Assembly (NCBI GenBank): GCA_030583865.1
Contig: CP129479.1
Location: 2,008,819 to 2,072,818 of the forward strand
Direction: 5' to 3'
DNA: 64,000 bases
Origin: Thermodesulfobacteriota bacterium
Lineage (GTDB): Bacteria; Desulfobacterota; GWC2-55-46
Every line of letters begins with the position of its first letter. Position 1 is the stretch's first letter. Shown here piece by piece: positions 51,957-61,815 of this stretch. The translations under genes and the position numbers were made by a program. Under the pieces are notes generated by a model. It did no database searches, had not been told where the DNA came from, and saw nothing but the letters and a program-made list of their open reading frames with translations.

Positions 51957-53711
51957 CTATTTTTCCTCCAACATGCTGAACTCGCTCACTACCTCGCCTA
52001 TGAGGGCCCGGGCCTTACCGGAGAAGCCCTCGTTCGGCTCGTCTTTCATGCGCGCGAGCTTCCATTTCACTGGGCTTTCCAGTATGGTCTCAATGAAGAC
52101 CCCTCTTTCCAGGGCCTCCTCTGCGCTCTCAAGGTAGGCGAATATGGACTTGAGCATCCAGTACTGTTTCTCGTAGGTGTTGAAGGCGTCTATCTCGCTG
52201 AATGCGCTCTGCTTCAAGAAGGCGTCGGTTGCGATGTTCGCCGCCTCCAGGGTAAGCCTGTCCGATTCCTGCAGCGCCTCCACGCCTATTATCTGTATTA
52301 TGTCCTTCAATTCCGTCTGCCTCTGGAGTAGCGAGTAGAGCCTGTCCCTGAGCCTCACCATGTCCTCCGCCACCTCCCTTCCGAACCAGTCGTCGAGCTC
52401 GGCCTGGAAGAGGCTGAAGCTCGCAAGCCAGTTTACGGCCGGGAAGTGCCTCCTGTAAGCGAGGTCAGGGTCGAGAGCCCATAGCGTGCCCGCGAACCGG
52501 AGAGAAGCCTGCGTTACGGGCTCGGAGAAGTCCCCGCCCGGAGGAGAGACGGCGCTTATTACCGTGACGGAGCCGGTCCGCTCTTCCGACCCCAGGCACC
52601 TGACCTTCCCGGAACGCTCGTAGAACATGCCCAGCTGGGTCGCCAGATACGGCGGAAAGCCCTCCTCTCCGGGCATCTCCTCGAGCCTCGACGATATCTC
52701 ACGGAGGGCCTCGGCCCATCTCGATATGGAGTCCGCGAGCATGGCTACGCTGTAGCCCATGTCCCTGAAATACTCGGCGATCGTAATGCCGGTAAAGATC
52801 GAGGCCTCGCGCGCCGCAACCGGCATGTTGGAGGTATTGACGACTATGACCGTCCGGAGGCTCAGCGGAAGCCCGGAGGTCGGGTCCTTGAGCTTGGGGA
52901 AATCCGAGAGTATCTCAGACATCTCGTTTCCCCTCTCGCCGCACCCGACGTATACGACTATGTCGCTACGCGAGAACTTCGCGATGGTCTGCTCGACGAC
53001 GGTCTTCCCTGTCCCGAAGCCGCCGGGCACTATGGCCGTTCCTCCCTCGGCGACCGGCAAGAGCGTATCGAAGACCCTCTGCCCGGTTATGAAAGGCGCC
53101 TCGGGCTGAAGCTTCGCCTTGAAGGGCCTGGGCCTTCTCACGGGCCATTCCTGGTAGAGCTCTATGAATTGCCCATTCTCGAGCATGCATATGTACTCGG
53201 CCCCGGAGACCTTCCCGGACTTTATCTCCTTTACAACGCCCCCGAGCCCCGGCGGCACCATCACCCTGTGCGTAATGCGCTCCGTCTCCTCGATGGTGCC
53301 GAGTATGTCGCCGGGCGCGACCGTGTCGCCCTTTTTCCTTATTGGAGTGAACTCCCATATTCTATCCAAGTCGAGCGCCTCGACCTTGACGCCCCTTGTA
53401 AGAAACCCCCCTGCGGTGTCCCGTATCTTGTCGAGCGGCCTCTGTATGCCGTCGAATAGGCCCGAAAGGAGACCCGGTCCGAGCGTGACGCTAAGGGGGA
53501 TGCCGTAGCTTATTACGTCCTCGCCGACCGATATCCCGACGGTGTCCTCGTAGACCTGGAGCGTCGCCATGTCGTCCTTTATGCGGATTATCTCGCCGAG
53601 GAGCCCGTGCCTGCCCACGAGGCAGACGGTATTCATTATCGCGCCGGTCATGCCCTTTACCATGACCGTCGGGCCGGCTACCCCGTATATCTTTCCCCTC
53701 GTCTCTTTCAT
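51957..53711 (-). CDS. atpA: V/A-type ATP synthase catalytic subunit A
   Basis: 584 residues. Walker A GGFGTGKT (230-237), the extra non-homologous region (about 115-200) typical of A subunits, and [33 protein letters not shown] carrying the catalytic site. It hydrolyses or makes ATP in the A3B3 head. The length is family-typical. Confidence 0.98.
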   Translation of the reverse strand: MKETRGKIYGVAGPTVMVKGMTGAIMNTVCLVGRHGLLGEIIRIKDDMATLQVYEDTVGISVGEDVISYGIPLSVTLGPGLLSGLFDGIQRPLDKIRDTAGGFLTRGVKVEALDLDRIWEFTPIRKKGDTVAPGDILGTIEETERITHRVMVPPGLGGVVKEIKSGKVSGAEYICMLENGQFIELYQEWPVRRPRPFKAKLQPEAPFITGQRVFDTLLPVAEGGTAIVPGGFGTGKTVVEQTIAKFSRSDIVVYVGCGERGNEMSEILSDFPKLKDPTSGLPLSLRTVIVVNTSNMPVAAREASIFTGITIAEYFRDMGYSVAMLADSISRWAEALREISSRLEEMPGEEGFPPYLATQLGMFYERSGKVRCLGSEERTGSVTVISAVSPPGGDFSEPVTQASLRFAGTLWALDPDLAYRRHFPAVNWLASFSLFQAELDDWFGREVAEDMVRLRDRLYSLLQRQTELKDIIQIIGVEALQESDRLTLEAANIATDAFLKQSAFSEIDAFNTYEKQYWMLKSIFAYLESAEEALERGVFIETILESPVKWKLARMKDEPNEGFSGKARALIGEVVSEFSMLEEK

Positions 53712-53720
53712 GCTATCTCA

Positions 53721-54050
53721 TTATCTCTTTATCTTTATCTGATACCCTATCGCCCTTCTTATAAGGCGCACCACCGGGGACTCGGCTGCCCCGGCCTCGC
53801 CCCACTTGAGCGGCAGACTAATGGGCATGATAATGGGGAGACCCTTTTTCCTCAAGCGCTTCATCGCAAGCTCAGGCACCCTCTCCAGGAGCCGCTCCTC
53901 GACCGCGACGAGCCCGTACTTTCCGGTCGACTGGATATTGAGGAGCGTACCCGATATATCGGCGTCCTCCTTGACCTCAAGGGTGTCGACCCCGGCGCAC
54001 CTGAAACCGAGAGAGGCGCCCGGGCCTGTTATGACCAGAAGTTCCGCCAT
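53721..54050 (-). CDS. atpF: V/A-type ATP synthase subunit F
   Basis: 109 residues with a Rossmann-like N-terminus (LLVITGPGASLGFRCAGVD), then DISGTLLNIQSTGKYGLVAVEERLLE, matching the small rotor subunit F that binds subunit D. Lies between the C and A genes as in archaeal operons. Confidence 0.88.
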   Translation of the reverse strand: MAELLVITGPGASLGFRCAGVDTLEVKEDADISGTLLNIQSTGKYGLVAVEERLLERVPELAMKRLRKKGLPIIMPISLPLKWGEAGAAESPVVRLIRRAIGYQIKIKR

Positions 54051-54062
54051 TTTCTTTCCGGC

Positions 54063-55148
54063 TTATAAAGGAATGAAGATGAGCTTCCGTACCTCGTCTT
54101 CCGGCATCCCGAAGAGCTTTCCCCTGTATATGAGCCTCAGGTTCCTGGTCTCACGGACTTTCATGTGTATGTAAGCCGCGCCCAGGGCTATTGAGAGCGG
54201 CTCCGAGACCGCGATCCCGGCAAGACGCCTCTCGAGCGCCTTTTCAGCCGCCTCTTCAAGGAGCGCAGGGTCGCGCGGGTCAGATGAGTCGAGCACACCT
54301 TTTATGGCAGGCTCGGCTATAACTCCTCTGAGCGCCTCGAAAAGCTCCTCCCTGGTCGTAAGCGACGAAAGCCTTATGAACTCGCTTTTCCTCAGCGCCT
54401 TTCCGCCCTTTACGAAGAACTCCCCCGCGCCCTCGGCGGTATAGGATTCGCCGGAGATCTTGACGAGGGTGGTTATATTGATGAAGTCTATCCTCATCGC
54501 GGTCCAGCCCCTCATTATGCGCGCGTCCAGCCATTCGCCTTCGAGCGCGGAAAGAAGCTCCTCGCCCGAATGCCTGTCGAGGGCTATCTCCATCTCCGCG
54601 GTCCTGCCGTTTTTAAGGAACGCGGGCAGGCCCTTTGAGACCGGCCTGGCGTATGTGCTCCCCCATGTACGGAGGAAGCTCGCAAGGTCCTCGACGTTCC
54701 TGGATGAAAGGAGGGTGTTGAGCGCGGCTGTATCGAGCTCTCCCGCGGGTATGAGGACGTCGCGGATGTCGTCGCTCCTTACGCCCCTCGATATCCCGCG
54801 TATGATGGCCTTGAGGTCAAAGGCCTCCCAGATGCTTAAGACGGCCTTGAGGAAAGGCCTTGCGCCTTCGGGGGCCAGTTTCCAGAGAAGCTTGAACGAG
54901 TCCGAGAGGCTGGATTTGAGGGCCGCCGGGAACGCCTCCTCGATCGAGCCGAAACGCGCCAGTGCGGCTTCCATATCCGCTCCGTAAGCGGTCGAGCGGA
55001 GCCTTTCCGCCGCCTGGGCGGGGCTTTCGGCCTGGATTAGCGCCTCATAGTCCTGGCTCTTGAGGAGCCTTCCCCGTAACCCCCTGACCCTGGAGTTAAA
55101 GTAGCTCAAGTCCGTCCGGGACGGGAGCATAGAGGCAGGCATTATCAC
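54063..55148 (-). CDS. atpC: V/A-type ATP synthase subunit C (AC39)
   Basis: 361 residues, helical, with the AC39 pattern FNSRVRGLRGRLLKSQDYEALIQ at the N-terminus, DLKAIIRGISRG in the middle and a C-terminal ILGAAYIHMKVRETRNLRLIYRGK-like end (here IALGAAYIHMKVRETRNLRL). It joins the central stalk to the membrane ring. Overlaps subunit E by four bases. Confidence 0.9.
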   Translation of the reverse strand: MIMPASMLPSRTDLSYFNSRVRGLRGRLLKSQDYEALIQAESPAQAAERLRSTAYGADMEAALARFGSIEEAFPAALKSSLSDSFKLLWKLAPEGARPFLKAVLSIWEAFDLKAIIRGISRGVRSDDIRDVLIPAGELDTAALNTLLSSRNVEDLASFLRTWGSTYARPVSKGLPAFLKNGRTAEMEIALDRHSGEELLSALEGEWLDARIMRGWTAMRIDFINITTLVKISGESYTAEGAGEFFVKGGKALRKSEFIRLSSLTTREELFEALRGVIAEPAIKGVLDSSDPRDPALLEEAAEKALERRLAGIAVSEPLSIALGAAYIHMKVRETRNLRLIYRGKLFGMPEDEVRKLIFIPL

Positions 55149-55744
55149 GGGAGCGCCTCCCTGAAGAGGAGCTTGTCGATTGGGACCATGAGCTTTCTTG
55201 CCCGCTCGACGACCGACTGGACCGTGTTCTCGAAGACCACCCTGCCGTCGACCGAGGTGAAGACGACCCCGCCCGCCACCTTGGAGTCCGGCTCGACCCT
55301 GGCGCCGTCGGCCCGCACGCGGGCAGCGTCAGCCGGGTTCAGGCGGATAATGGCCTGCTCGCCGGGCCTCGCCTTATCCCATTCGCCCTTCAGGGCTTCG
55401 TAAAGGCTTGTAACAAGCCTTCCGTACTCGGCGTCCGGGAGCGAGACGAGCCTCTTTTGCGCCTCAACGAGAACGCTATCGAGAAGCTCCTGCCTGACCC
55501 CCAGCTTGAGTCCCGCGGCCCTTGTCCTGGCGCTATTCAGCTTCGCGGCCCTCTCGCGGCCAAGCCTTTCGCGCACCATCGAGAGGCGCTCGTCCGCCTC
55601 TTTCGCGGCCTCGGCCCTTGCGCGCCGGAGCATCTCCTCCCTCGCCTCTTCGGCCTCCTCGACGAGCCTAGAAGCCTGGGCCCTGGCGTCCTCCTCAAGC
55701 GCGGCTATGAGCGGGTCCCGGGAGTCCTGTGGGTTGGCGGCCAT
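55145..55744 (-). CDS. atpE: V/A-type ATP synthase subunit E (peripheral stalk)
   Basis: 199 residues: a long charged helix (about 15-90, EEDARAQASRLVEEAEEAREEMLRRARAEA...) followed by a globular C-terminal domain with KVAGGVVFTSVDGRVVFENTVQSVVERAR. Pairs with subunit G/H (57870-58205) as the stator. Nine bases lie between it and the subunit K gene. Confidence 0.88.
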   Translation of the reverse strand: MAANPQDSRDPLIAALEEDARAQASRLVEEAEEAREEMLRRARAEAAKEADERLSMVRERLGRERAAKLNSARTRAAGLKLGVRQELLDSVLVEAQKRLVSLPDAEYGRLVTSLYEALKGEWDKARPGEQAIIRLNPADAARVRADGARVEPDSKVAGGVVFTSVDGRVVFENTVQSVVERARKLMVPIDKLLFREALP

Positions 55745-55753
55745 GCCCGCCCC

Positions 55754-55966
55754 CTATCCGCTTATAACGAGGTACGCGACGACAAAGCCCAGGAGCACCA
55801 TTGTCTCGGGGATGGCGACCAGGATGATGACTATGCCTGTGAGCTCCGGTTTTTCCGCCACGGCCCCGGCCCCGGCAGCGCCTATCTTGCTCTGCGCCCA
55901 GCCGGTAGCCAGGGCCGGCAGCCCTATGGCCAGCGCGGCTGCGAGAGCTATGAGTCCCTCTTGCAT
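55754..55966 (-). CDS. atpK: V/A-type ATP synthase proteolipid subunit K (c ring)
   Basis: 70 residues, a single two-helix hairpin: helix 1 about 4-36, loop EKPEL, helix 2 about 43-68. The ion-binding carboxylate is E54 in AIPETMVLLG. Q25 in helix 1 and T55 next to E54 resemble the ligand set of Na+-binding c subunits, but this cannot be settled from the sequence alone. Many V-type proteolipids are duplicated; this one is not. Confidence 0.92.
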   Translation of the reverse strand: MQEGLIALAAALAIGLPALATGWAQSKIGAAGAGAVAEKPELTGIVIILVAIPETMVLLGFVVAYLVISG

Positions 55967-55995
55967 ATTCGCCTCCTAAGGTTTTTGTGCTTCGG

Positions 55996-57873
55996 CTAAC
56001 GCCTCCTGAAAGGCCTGTATCTCCTCCCGCCGCCCTCGTAGAACTTGCTGAAGAACTCTACATACTGGAGCCTCATGGACTGTATCGAGGGGCTCAGGAT
56101 GCTCAAGAGCAGGTTGAGGACATGCACGAGCCCTGCTACGAGCACGCCGATCGCCAGGCTCTCCGGGATGGACCCCAGCTTGTTCGCGACCAGGGCCATG
56201 ACGACCGAAGCCGTGCCGACTGCCATGATACGGACGTAGGATACGATATTGCCGAGGGCCTCGAGGAAGTCCACGGGGCCGAGTATGCCCTCCAGGAGGA
56301 CGAGCGCCGCAAAGGAAAGGGCCGAAACAACAGCCGCTGCCATGAGGTATTCGCCCGGCAGGTTGCCCGTCGTTGCGCCGAGCACGCAGAGGAACGAGAC
56401 TACGAGCAGGAAGAAAGCCGCCTTTGCCGCCGCCTTTTTGTTTTTTTTCCTGGCGATGCTGCTCTTTATGCCGAGCGCTATGCCCAGAAGCACATGGAAG
56501 ACGCCTATACCTATGGTGACGTAAATGAGCGTAGTAAGGGCCTCTATCCTGTGAAAGATTATGGGATGTAGCCCGAGCCTCTCTCCCAGGTCGCCGAAGA
56601 ACTCGCCGAAAAGAAAGCCGAAGACGATGGCCGAGGCGCTCGCAATCGCAAGCACCGTCGCTATGTCCCTGTATGCCTTTCTTTCCTTGAGCCTTGAGCG
56701 GAGGGTCAAGGCCAGCGCCATCGTGACTGCGCCGTAGCCCATGTCCGCAACTATAAGGCCGAAGAAGGCCGGGAAGAATATAGCCACATAAAGGGTCGGG
56801 TCCACAGAGCCGTATCTCGGCGGCGGCAGCGCCGAGAGGAAGACCTCGAAAGGCCTTATGAACCAGGGGTTCCTTATGAGTACCGGCACCGAGTCGTCCT
56901 GGGCCAAGTCCGTTTCCATGATACTTACCATCACGCTCCCGCCGAACGACCTCCGGAACTCCTCTTTCAGGGCGCCATACCTCTCGGCAGGGACCCATCC
57001 CTCGATTATGAACGCGAAGGAGCTCGCCGCAGCGTACGAGAACGCGCCGAACTCGTCGAGCGCGTTATCTATCGCCCTCGCGGTCCCGTCTATTTCGTCG
57101 TACCATTGCAATGAAATGGTCGACAACTCCCTGTCGATGTCGCTTACGAGGCCCGGTATCAGGGCCCGCCTCCTCCCCATCAGCACCAGGGCCTCTACGA
57201 GGGCCATGTCCGCGTACTCGTCCGGCAGGCGCACCTCGCCGATGGCCCTGCCCGCAAGGAGCGTTTTGACCTGTTGGTCGAAGTGCTTCGGGTATGCGAG
57301 CACCACCCCGATGGTCCCGGCGTCCAGGTCCTTCGTAAGGATCCTGTAGGCGCCTTCGGTTATCCTCGACACCTCGGATTCAAGAAGGCCCGCTATGTCC
57401 TCCCTCGTCCGCTCGAGCGTGACGCCGGTGACCTCGAAGTTCTTCAGGCCCCCGAGCCTCGATACGATGGGCGCGAAGCCGCGGAGCAGCTTCTCGTATT
57501 TCCCCAAGGAGGAAAGCTCCTCCGAGAGCGCGTCCTTCCGCGCCCGGAGCTCCCTTGCCCTCTCGCCGATATGGGCGAGGTCGCCCATGTACCGGGGTAT
57601 TTCCCGGGCCTCGACCCGCACGGGCCTTACGACCGGCGGCTCAGGCAGAAGGGCCGCGAGGTTCTTAAGCGCGTCGCGCGCCTTTTCGAGCTCTTCCCTC
57701 TCCCTTACCCTTTCCGCCTCTATGGGGAGCCTCCGTAGGAGCCCGCCGTTACCGATGTCCTCCTCAGGGACCGTCTCTATATGGAGCACGGCGGCCGAGT
57801 GCAGCGCCTTTACGGCCTCATCGATGCGGCTCTTCGGGCCGATTATCCTCGCCTTGAGCATCTTCTTTATCAC
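55996..57873 (-). CDS. atpI: V/A-type ATP synthase subunit I (a)
   Basis: 625 residues. The first 340 form the cytosolic coiled-coil arm (KARIIGPKSRIDEAVKALHS...), then about seven to eight membrane helices. The essential arginine is in the segment SYVRIMAVGTASVVMALVANKLG near residue 548. It makes the ion half-channels against the c ring. Overlaps the upstream small stalk gene by four bases. Confidence 0.94.
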   Translation of the reverse strand: MIKKMLKARIIGPKSRIDEAVKALHSAAVLHIETVPEEDIGNGGLLRRLPIEAERVREREELEKARDALKNLAALLPEPPVVRPVRVEAREIPRYMGDLAHIGERARELRARKDALSEELSSLGKYEKLLRGFAPIVSRLGGLKNFEVTGVTLERTREDIAGLLESEVSRITEGAYRILTKDLDAGTIGVVLAYPKHFDQQVKTLLAGRAIGEVRLPDEYADMALVEALVLMGRRRALIPGLVSDIDRELSTISLQWYDEIDGTARAIDNALDEFGAFSYAAASSFAFIIEGWVPAERYGALKEEFRRSFGGSVMVSIMETDLAQDDSVPVLIRNPWFIRPFEVFLSALPPPRYGSVDPTLYVAIFFPAFFGLIVADMGYGAVTMALALTLRSRLKERKAYRDIATVLAIASASAIVFGFLFGEFFGDLGERLGLHPIIFHRIEALTTLIYVTIGIGVFHVLLGIALGIKSSIARKKNKKAAAKAAFFLLVVSFLCVLGATTGNLPGEYLMAAAVVSALSFAALVLLEGILGPVDFLEALGNIVSYVRIMAVGTASVVMALVANKLGSIPESLAIGVLVAGLVHVLNLLLSILSPSIQSMRLQYVEFFSKFYEGGGRRYRPFRRR

Positions 57874-58205
57874 CTTGGCGCACCTATCGATTCCATGAGG
57901 AAACGCATGACCTCCGAAACGGCCCCCTCGAACTTCCTTTCGCCCTTTTCCCTCAGTTCACTCGCCTCTCTCCTGCCCCTTTCCCCTATTTCACCGGCTT
58001 CTCTTTCTGTCTTTTCGCGCTCTGACGCGGCAAGCCGAGCCGCCTCGGCATCGGCCGCGGCCACGAGCGACTCCTTGAGCGCCCTGGCTTCCCTGGCCGC
58101 CTCCTCCCTTATGCGGGCGGCCCTTTGCCTGGCGTCGTTTATCAGGGCCTCCATCTCCTCTTCCCTGGCCCTGAGCTCTGAGAGAATGTCATCCGGCATA
58201 ATCAA
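57870..58205 (-). CDS. V/A-type ATP synthase stalk subunit G/H
   Basis: 111 residues, nearly all one charged coiled coil (LRAREEEMEALINDARQRAARIREEAAREARAL...). Position at the head of the operon, directly before subunit I, and its coil match AhaH/VatG, the partner of subunit E in the peripheral stalk. First gene of the ATP synthase operon. Confidence 0.82.
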   Translation of the reverse strand: MIMPDDILSELRAREEEMEALINDARQRAARIREEAAREARALKESLVAAADAEAARLAASEREKTEREAGEIGERGRREASELREKGERKFEGAVSEVMRFLMESIGAPR

Positions 58206-58282
58206 GACCCGCCCTTAAAGAGACCTTCTATGTGCTTGTTTTTCGTGAAAAAATTAGAAGGACGGCTATTTACGGAAGGCTA

Positions 58283-58708
58283 TCATGGAGCGGAACGCGG
58301 CGGCGCGGCGTAGGGCCCGGCAAAGACGAGGGCGCGTATCCTCTCCAACTTGACTTTACCAACCCACTTGACCTCTGTCAAATCGTCGACCGTCCGGAAA
58401 CCGTCCATTTCCGCCCTTTTCTCGACTATCCTCAATGCGGTCTTTTCGCCGATGCCGGGAAGCAGCATCAGGTCTTCGACGGCGGCCTTATTGATGTCGA
58501 GCGGGAATACCGGGATGGAGGGCGGCCTCGGGTCCTCCGGGGCCGCACTTGCGAGCGGGGCGGGAGCATGGCCCGCCTGGGCGGTTGAAAGCGGCTTTTC
58601 CGGCGGTGTTGAAGGGTTTTCAGGAAAGAGCGACGGGTTGCGGTAGATGAATAGAACCAGAAGGGCTATTGAGACGAGGAGGAAAGCAGGGTAGCGCTTG
58701 TCTCTCAT
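58283..58708 (-). CDS. ComEA-like helix-hairpin-helix protein with membrane anchor
   Basis: 141 residues from ATG 58708 (AGGGGGC three bases upstream). An N-terminal membrane helix (about 7-22), a proline/alanine-rich linker (about 27-70) and a tandem helix-hairpin-helix domain (LDINKAAVEDLMLLPGIGEKTALRIVEKR...FRTVDDLTEVKWVGKVKLERI). ComEA proteins bind DNA at the cell surface during uptake; other short HhH proteins have no known role. No other competence gene is in the window. Confidence 0.82.
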   Translation of the reverse strand: MRDKRYPAFLLVSIALLVLFIYRNPSLFPENPSTPPEKPLSTAQAGHAPAPLASAAPEDPRPPSIPVFPLDINKAAVEDLMLLPGIGEKTALRIVEKRAEMDGFRTVDDLTEVKWVGKVKLERIRALVFAGPYAAPPRSAP

Positions 58709-58761
58709 TTTGCCCCCTGACCTTGAAAGGGACCGGTTAAGAACAACTGCAGGCGCAAGGC

Positions 58762-60348
58762 TTACGCGCGGGGCTTGCCTTTCCTTTTCTTCCCGTCCTT
58801 GAAGAGCTTGTATTCGAGGCTGTCGACAAGTGCCTGCCAGCTCGCCTCGATAACGTTTTCGGAAACCCCGACGGTGCCCCATTTATCAGCCCCGTCGCCG
58901 GACTCGACAAGGACGCGCACCTTCGCCGCGGTGCCCTGCATCCCGGCGAGCACCCTCACCTTGAAATCCAGGAGTTCCACTTCCCGGATGGAAGGGTAGA
59001 ACCTCTCAAGCGCCTTCCGGAGGGCCCTGTCAAGGGCGTTTACAGGGCCGTTACCCTCGGCGGCGGTGTGCTCGACCACCCCGTTAACCTCGAGCTTTAT
59101 GGTGGCCTCGGAGTGGGGGGCTTCGTCCTCGCTCTTTTTCTCGTCAATGACCCTGAAGTCGAGGAGCTTGAAGTACCTCTCCTTTTTCTTCATGGCCTTG
59201 CGGATGAGGAGCTCGAACGATGCCTCGGCCCCCTCGTACTGGAAGCCCTGGTGCTCAAGCAGCTTAAGCTCGTTAAGGACGCCCTTTACTACCTCCGAGC
59301 CGCTCGATATGTCGACCCCGTACTCCTCGGCCTTGTAGATGATATTGGACCTGCCGGAGAGGTCGGACACGAGCACGCGCTGGATGTTGCCCACGAGATC
59401 CGGGCTCATGTGCTCGTAGGTCGCGGGGTTCTTAAGTATGGCGCTCACGTGGATGCCGCCCTTGTGCGCGAAGGCGCTGTCGCCCACATAGGGCTGGTGC
59501 TTCAGATGAGGGAGGTTCGCAAGCTCGTTTACGAACCTCGCCGTGCTCCTCAGTTTCCTGAGCCTCTCGGAGGTGATGCAGTCGAGGCCCATCTTGACCT
59601 TCAGGGCCGGTATTATGGAGCAGAGGTTCGCGTTGCCGCACCTCTCCCCGAAGCCGTTCACCGTGCCCTGCACCATTACGGCCCCTTCCCTTACGGCGGA
59701 CAGTGAGTTCGCAACGGCGGTGTCGGAGTCGTTATGCGCATGAATGCCTATCCGGGCCGAGGTATTGAGCCTGACTTCCCTCGTTATCTCGGCGACCTCG
59801 AAGGGCAGGGTCCCGCCGTTCGTGTCGCAGAGGACCAGGAAGTCCGCCCCTGCCTCCTCCGCCGCCTTGAGGGTCTTGAGCGCATAGGCCGGGTCGTCCT
59901 TATAGGCGTCGAAGAAGTGCTCGGCGTCGTAGAAGACCTCGCCGACCCGCTTCTTGAGATAGGCTACCGAGTCGAATATCATCTCGACGTTCTCGTCGAG
60001 CGAAACCCTGATGGCCTTCAAGACATGGAGCTTCCAGGTCTTCCCGAAGATGGCGACAGCCGGGGTGCGCGACGAGACGAGGGCCTTCAAGTTCGCGTCT
60101 TGCGCGGCCCTTGCGCCAGCGCGCCTGGTGGAGCCGAAGCTCACGAGCCTGGAACTCCCGAGCTTCTCCCCGGACATGGACTTGAAGAACTCGATATCGC
60201 GCGGGTTGCTGCCGGGCCAGCCGCCCTCGATGTAGTGGACCCCGAGGTCGTCGAGCGCCCTGGCTATCCGTACCTTGTCCTCGACGGAAAAGGAGATGTC
60301 CTCGGCCTGCGTGCCGTCGCGGAGCGTAGTGTCGTAAAGGAAGATCAT
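58762..60348 (-). CDS. cimA: (R)-Citramalate synthase CimA
   Basis: 528 residues. The DRE-TIM core has [17 protein letters not shown] (4-20) and the metal-binding H203-x-H205 in [17 protein letters not shown]; the C-terminal LeuA-type regulatory domain spans about 400-520. The length and the [10 protein letters not shown] segment separate CimA from isopropylmalate synthase. It condenses pyruvate and acetyl-CoA, the first step of the threonine-independent route to isoleucine, and is expected to be feedback-controlled by isoleucine. Confidence 0.93.
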   Translation of the reverse strand: MIFLYDTTLRDGTQAEDISFSVEDKVRIARALDDLGVHYIEGGWPGSNPRDIEFFKSMSGEKLGSSRLVSFGSTRRAGARAAQDANLKALVSSRTPAVAIFGKTWKLHVLKAIRVSLDENVEMIFDSVAYLKKRVGEVFYDAEHFFDAYKDDPAYALKTLKAAEEAGADFLVLCDTNGGTLPFEVAEITREVRLNTSARIGIHAHNDSDTAVANSLSAVREGAVMVQGTVNGFGERCGNANLCSIIPALKVKMGLDCITSERLRKLRSTARFVNELANLPHLKHQPYVGDSAFAHKGGIHVSAILKNPATYEHMSPDLVGNIQRVLVSDLSGRSNIIYKAEEYGVDISSGSEVVKGVLNELKLLEHQGFQYEGAEASFELLIRKAMKKKERYFKLLDFRVIDEKKSEDEAPHSEATIKLEVNGVVEHTAAEGNGPVNALDRALRKALERFYPSIREVELLDFKVRVLAGMQGTAAKVRVLVESGDGADKWGTVGVSENVIEASWQALVDSLEYKLFKDGKKRKGKPRA

Positions 60349-60417
60349 CCAAATACTCTCAAATGAAATGCGGCTGCCTTATGAGATGCCCCGCCGAAAG
60401 CGGCGGGTATCGAACCC

Positions 60418-61659
60418 TTATGCCCCCGCCTCCTCCGTAACCTCGCCCCTGCCGAGGCCGAAGGCCTCGTGGAGGACCCTTACCGCGAGCTCGGTGTACT
60501 TCACGTCCACCACTATCGATATCTTTATCTCCGAGGTGGATATCATCTGTATGTTTATGCCCTCGTTGGCCATGACGTCGAACATCTTCGAGGCCACTCC
60601 CGCGTGGCTCCTCATCCCCGCGCCAACTATGGAGACCTTGGCTATGCCGGTGTCACCCCTGACCTCCTTGGCCTCGATGGAAGCCGCCGTGGCCTCGACG
60701 ATCTTCAAGGCCCTCTTGTAGTCCTCCTTGGAGACCGTGAAGGTCAGGTCGGTGTGCGCGTCGTGGCTTATGTTCTGCACGATCACGTCGACGTTTATGC
60801 CGGCCTCGGTAAGCGGCCTGAAGAGCTTGGCGGCTATGCCCGGCCTGTCCGGCACCCGGAGGACCGAAATCTTGGCCTCGTTCTTATTGTAGGTGATGCC
60901 TGAGACCACCACTTTTTCCATTTCCTTGTCCTCCTTGCAGACGAGCGTGCCCTCTGAATCGTTGAACGAGGACCTCACCATGACAGGCACCTCGTATTTC
61001 TTCGCGAACTCGACGGACCTCGTCTGCAGCACCTTGGCCCCGAGGCTCGCCATCTCGAGCATCTCGTCGTAGGAGACCTTCTTCAATTTCCGGGCCTCCT
61101 GGCAGATGTTGGGGTCGGTCGTGTAGACTCCGTCCACGTCGGTGTATATCTCGCAGAGGTCGGCCTTCAATGCCGCGGCAAGCGCGACGGCGGTGGTATC
61201 AGAGCCGCCCCTGCCGAGCGTAGTTATGTTGCCCTCCGGGTCAACGCCCTGGAAGCCCGCCACAACCACTATCGAGCCCTTCGCGAGCTCGTCCTTTATG
61301 CCCGTTCCGTCGATGGACTCTATCCGGGCGGAGCCGAACTGCGAGTCGGTCACAATCGGCACCTGGTGGCCCGTGAAGCTCCTGGCCTTGAGGCCCATCT
61401 CCTTCAGGACGATCGAGAGCAGCCCTATGGTGACCTGCTCGCCAGTGGAGATTACGACGTCGTACTCGCGGCCTATCGGGAACTCGCTCGCCTCATGGCA
61501 AAGGGCCACCAGCCTGTTGGTCTCGCCGGACATGGCGGAGAGTACCACGACTACGTCGTTGCCTTCTCCCCTGGCCTTGGCGGCCCTCCTGGCCACGTTC
61601 TTGATGCGCTCGACATTGCCTACCGACGTCCCGCCGTACTTCTGGACTATCAATGCCAT
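60418..61659 (-). CDS. lysC: Aspartate kinase LysC
   Basis: 413 residues from ATG 61659 (AGGTAG upstream; an ATG 15 bases earlier is less likely). KYGGTSVGN at the N-terminus, [16 protein letters not shown] and [13 protein letters not shown] in the kinase domain, then two ACT domains (about 265-400; [18 protein letters not shown] and [19 protein letters not shown]). Phosphorylates aspartate for lysine, threonine and methionine; the ACT domains give feedback control. Next to cimA, grouping aspartate-family and branched-chain synthesis. Confidence 0.96.
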   Translation of the reverse strand: MALIVQKYGGTSVGNVERIKNVARRAAKARGEGNDVVVVLSAMSGETNRLVALCHEASEFPIGREYDVVISTGEQVTIGLLSIVLKEMGLKARSFTGHQVPIVTDSQFGSARIESIDGTGIKDELAKGSIVVVAGFQGVDPEGNITTLGRGGSDTTAVALAAALKADLCEIYTDVDGVYTTDPNICQEARKLKKVSYDEMLEMASLGAKVLQTRSVEFAKKYEVPVMVRSSFNDSEGTLVCKEDKEMEKVVVSGITYNKNEAKISVLRVPDRPGIAAKLFRPLTEAGINVDVIVQNISHDAHTDLTFTVSKEDYKRALKIVEATAASIEAKEVRGDTGIAKVSIVGAGMRSHAGVASKMFDVMANEGINIQMISTSEIKISIVVDVKYTELAVRVLHEAFGLGRGEVTEEAGA

Positions 61660-61708
61660 AAAACTACCTTTCAATGCGTCTGTGCTTTGATAGGCTTCTT
61701 TTGCTTGC

Positions 61709-61795
61709 TGTCATTCTGAGGGAGCGCAAGCGACCGAAGAATCTCGTGATTTGCCGATTCTAAAAACAAAGTCCTTCGCTTCGCTCGGTAAGACA
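61709..61795. repeat. Repeat C, inverted orientation
   Basis: TGTCATTCTGAGGGAGCGCA with AGCGACCGAAGAATCTCG on one arm and GTCCTTCGCTTCGCTCGGTA then AGACA on the other. It fills the gap between lysC and the lipoamide dehydrogenase gene. Confidence 0.65.
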
Positions 61796-61815
61796 CTCAC
61801 CATTTCCTTTTACGC

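Noticed and set aside
55976-56998. 340-codon open frame in another frame of the subunit I gene
   Set aside because: Same strand as the genuine membrane subunit but in a shifted frame; the product is rich in G, R and H with no membrane helices.
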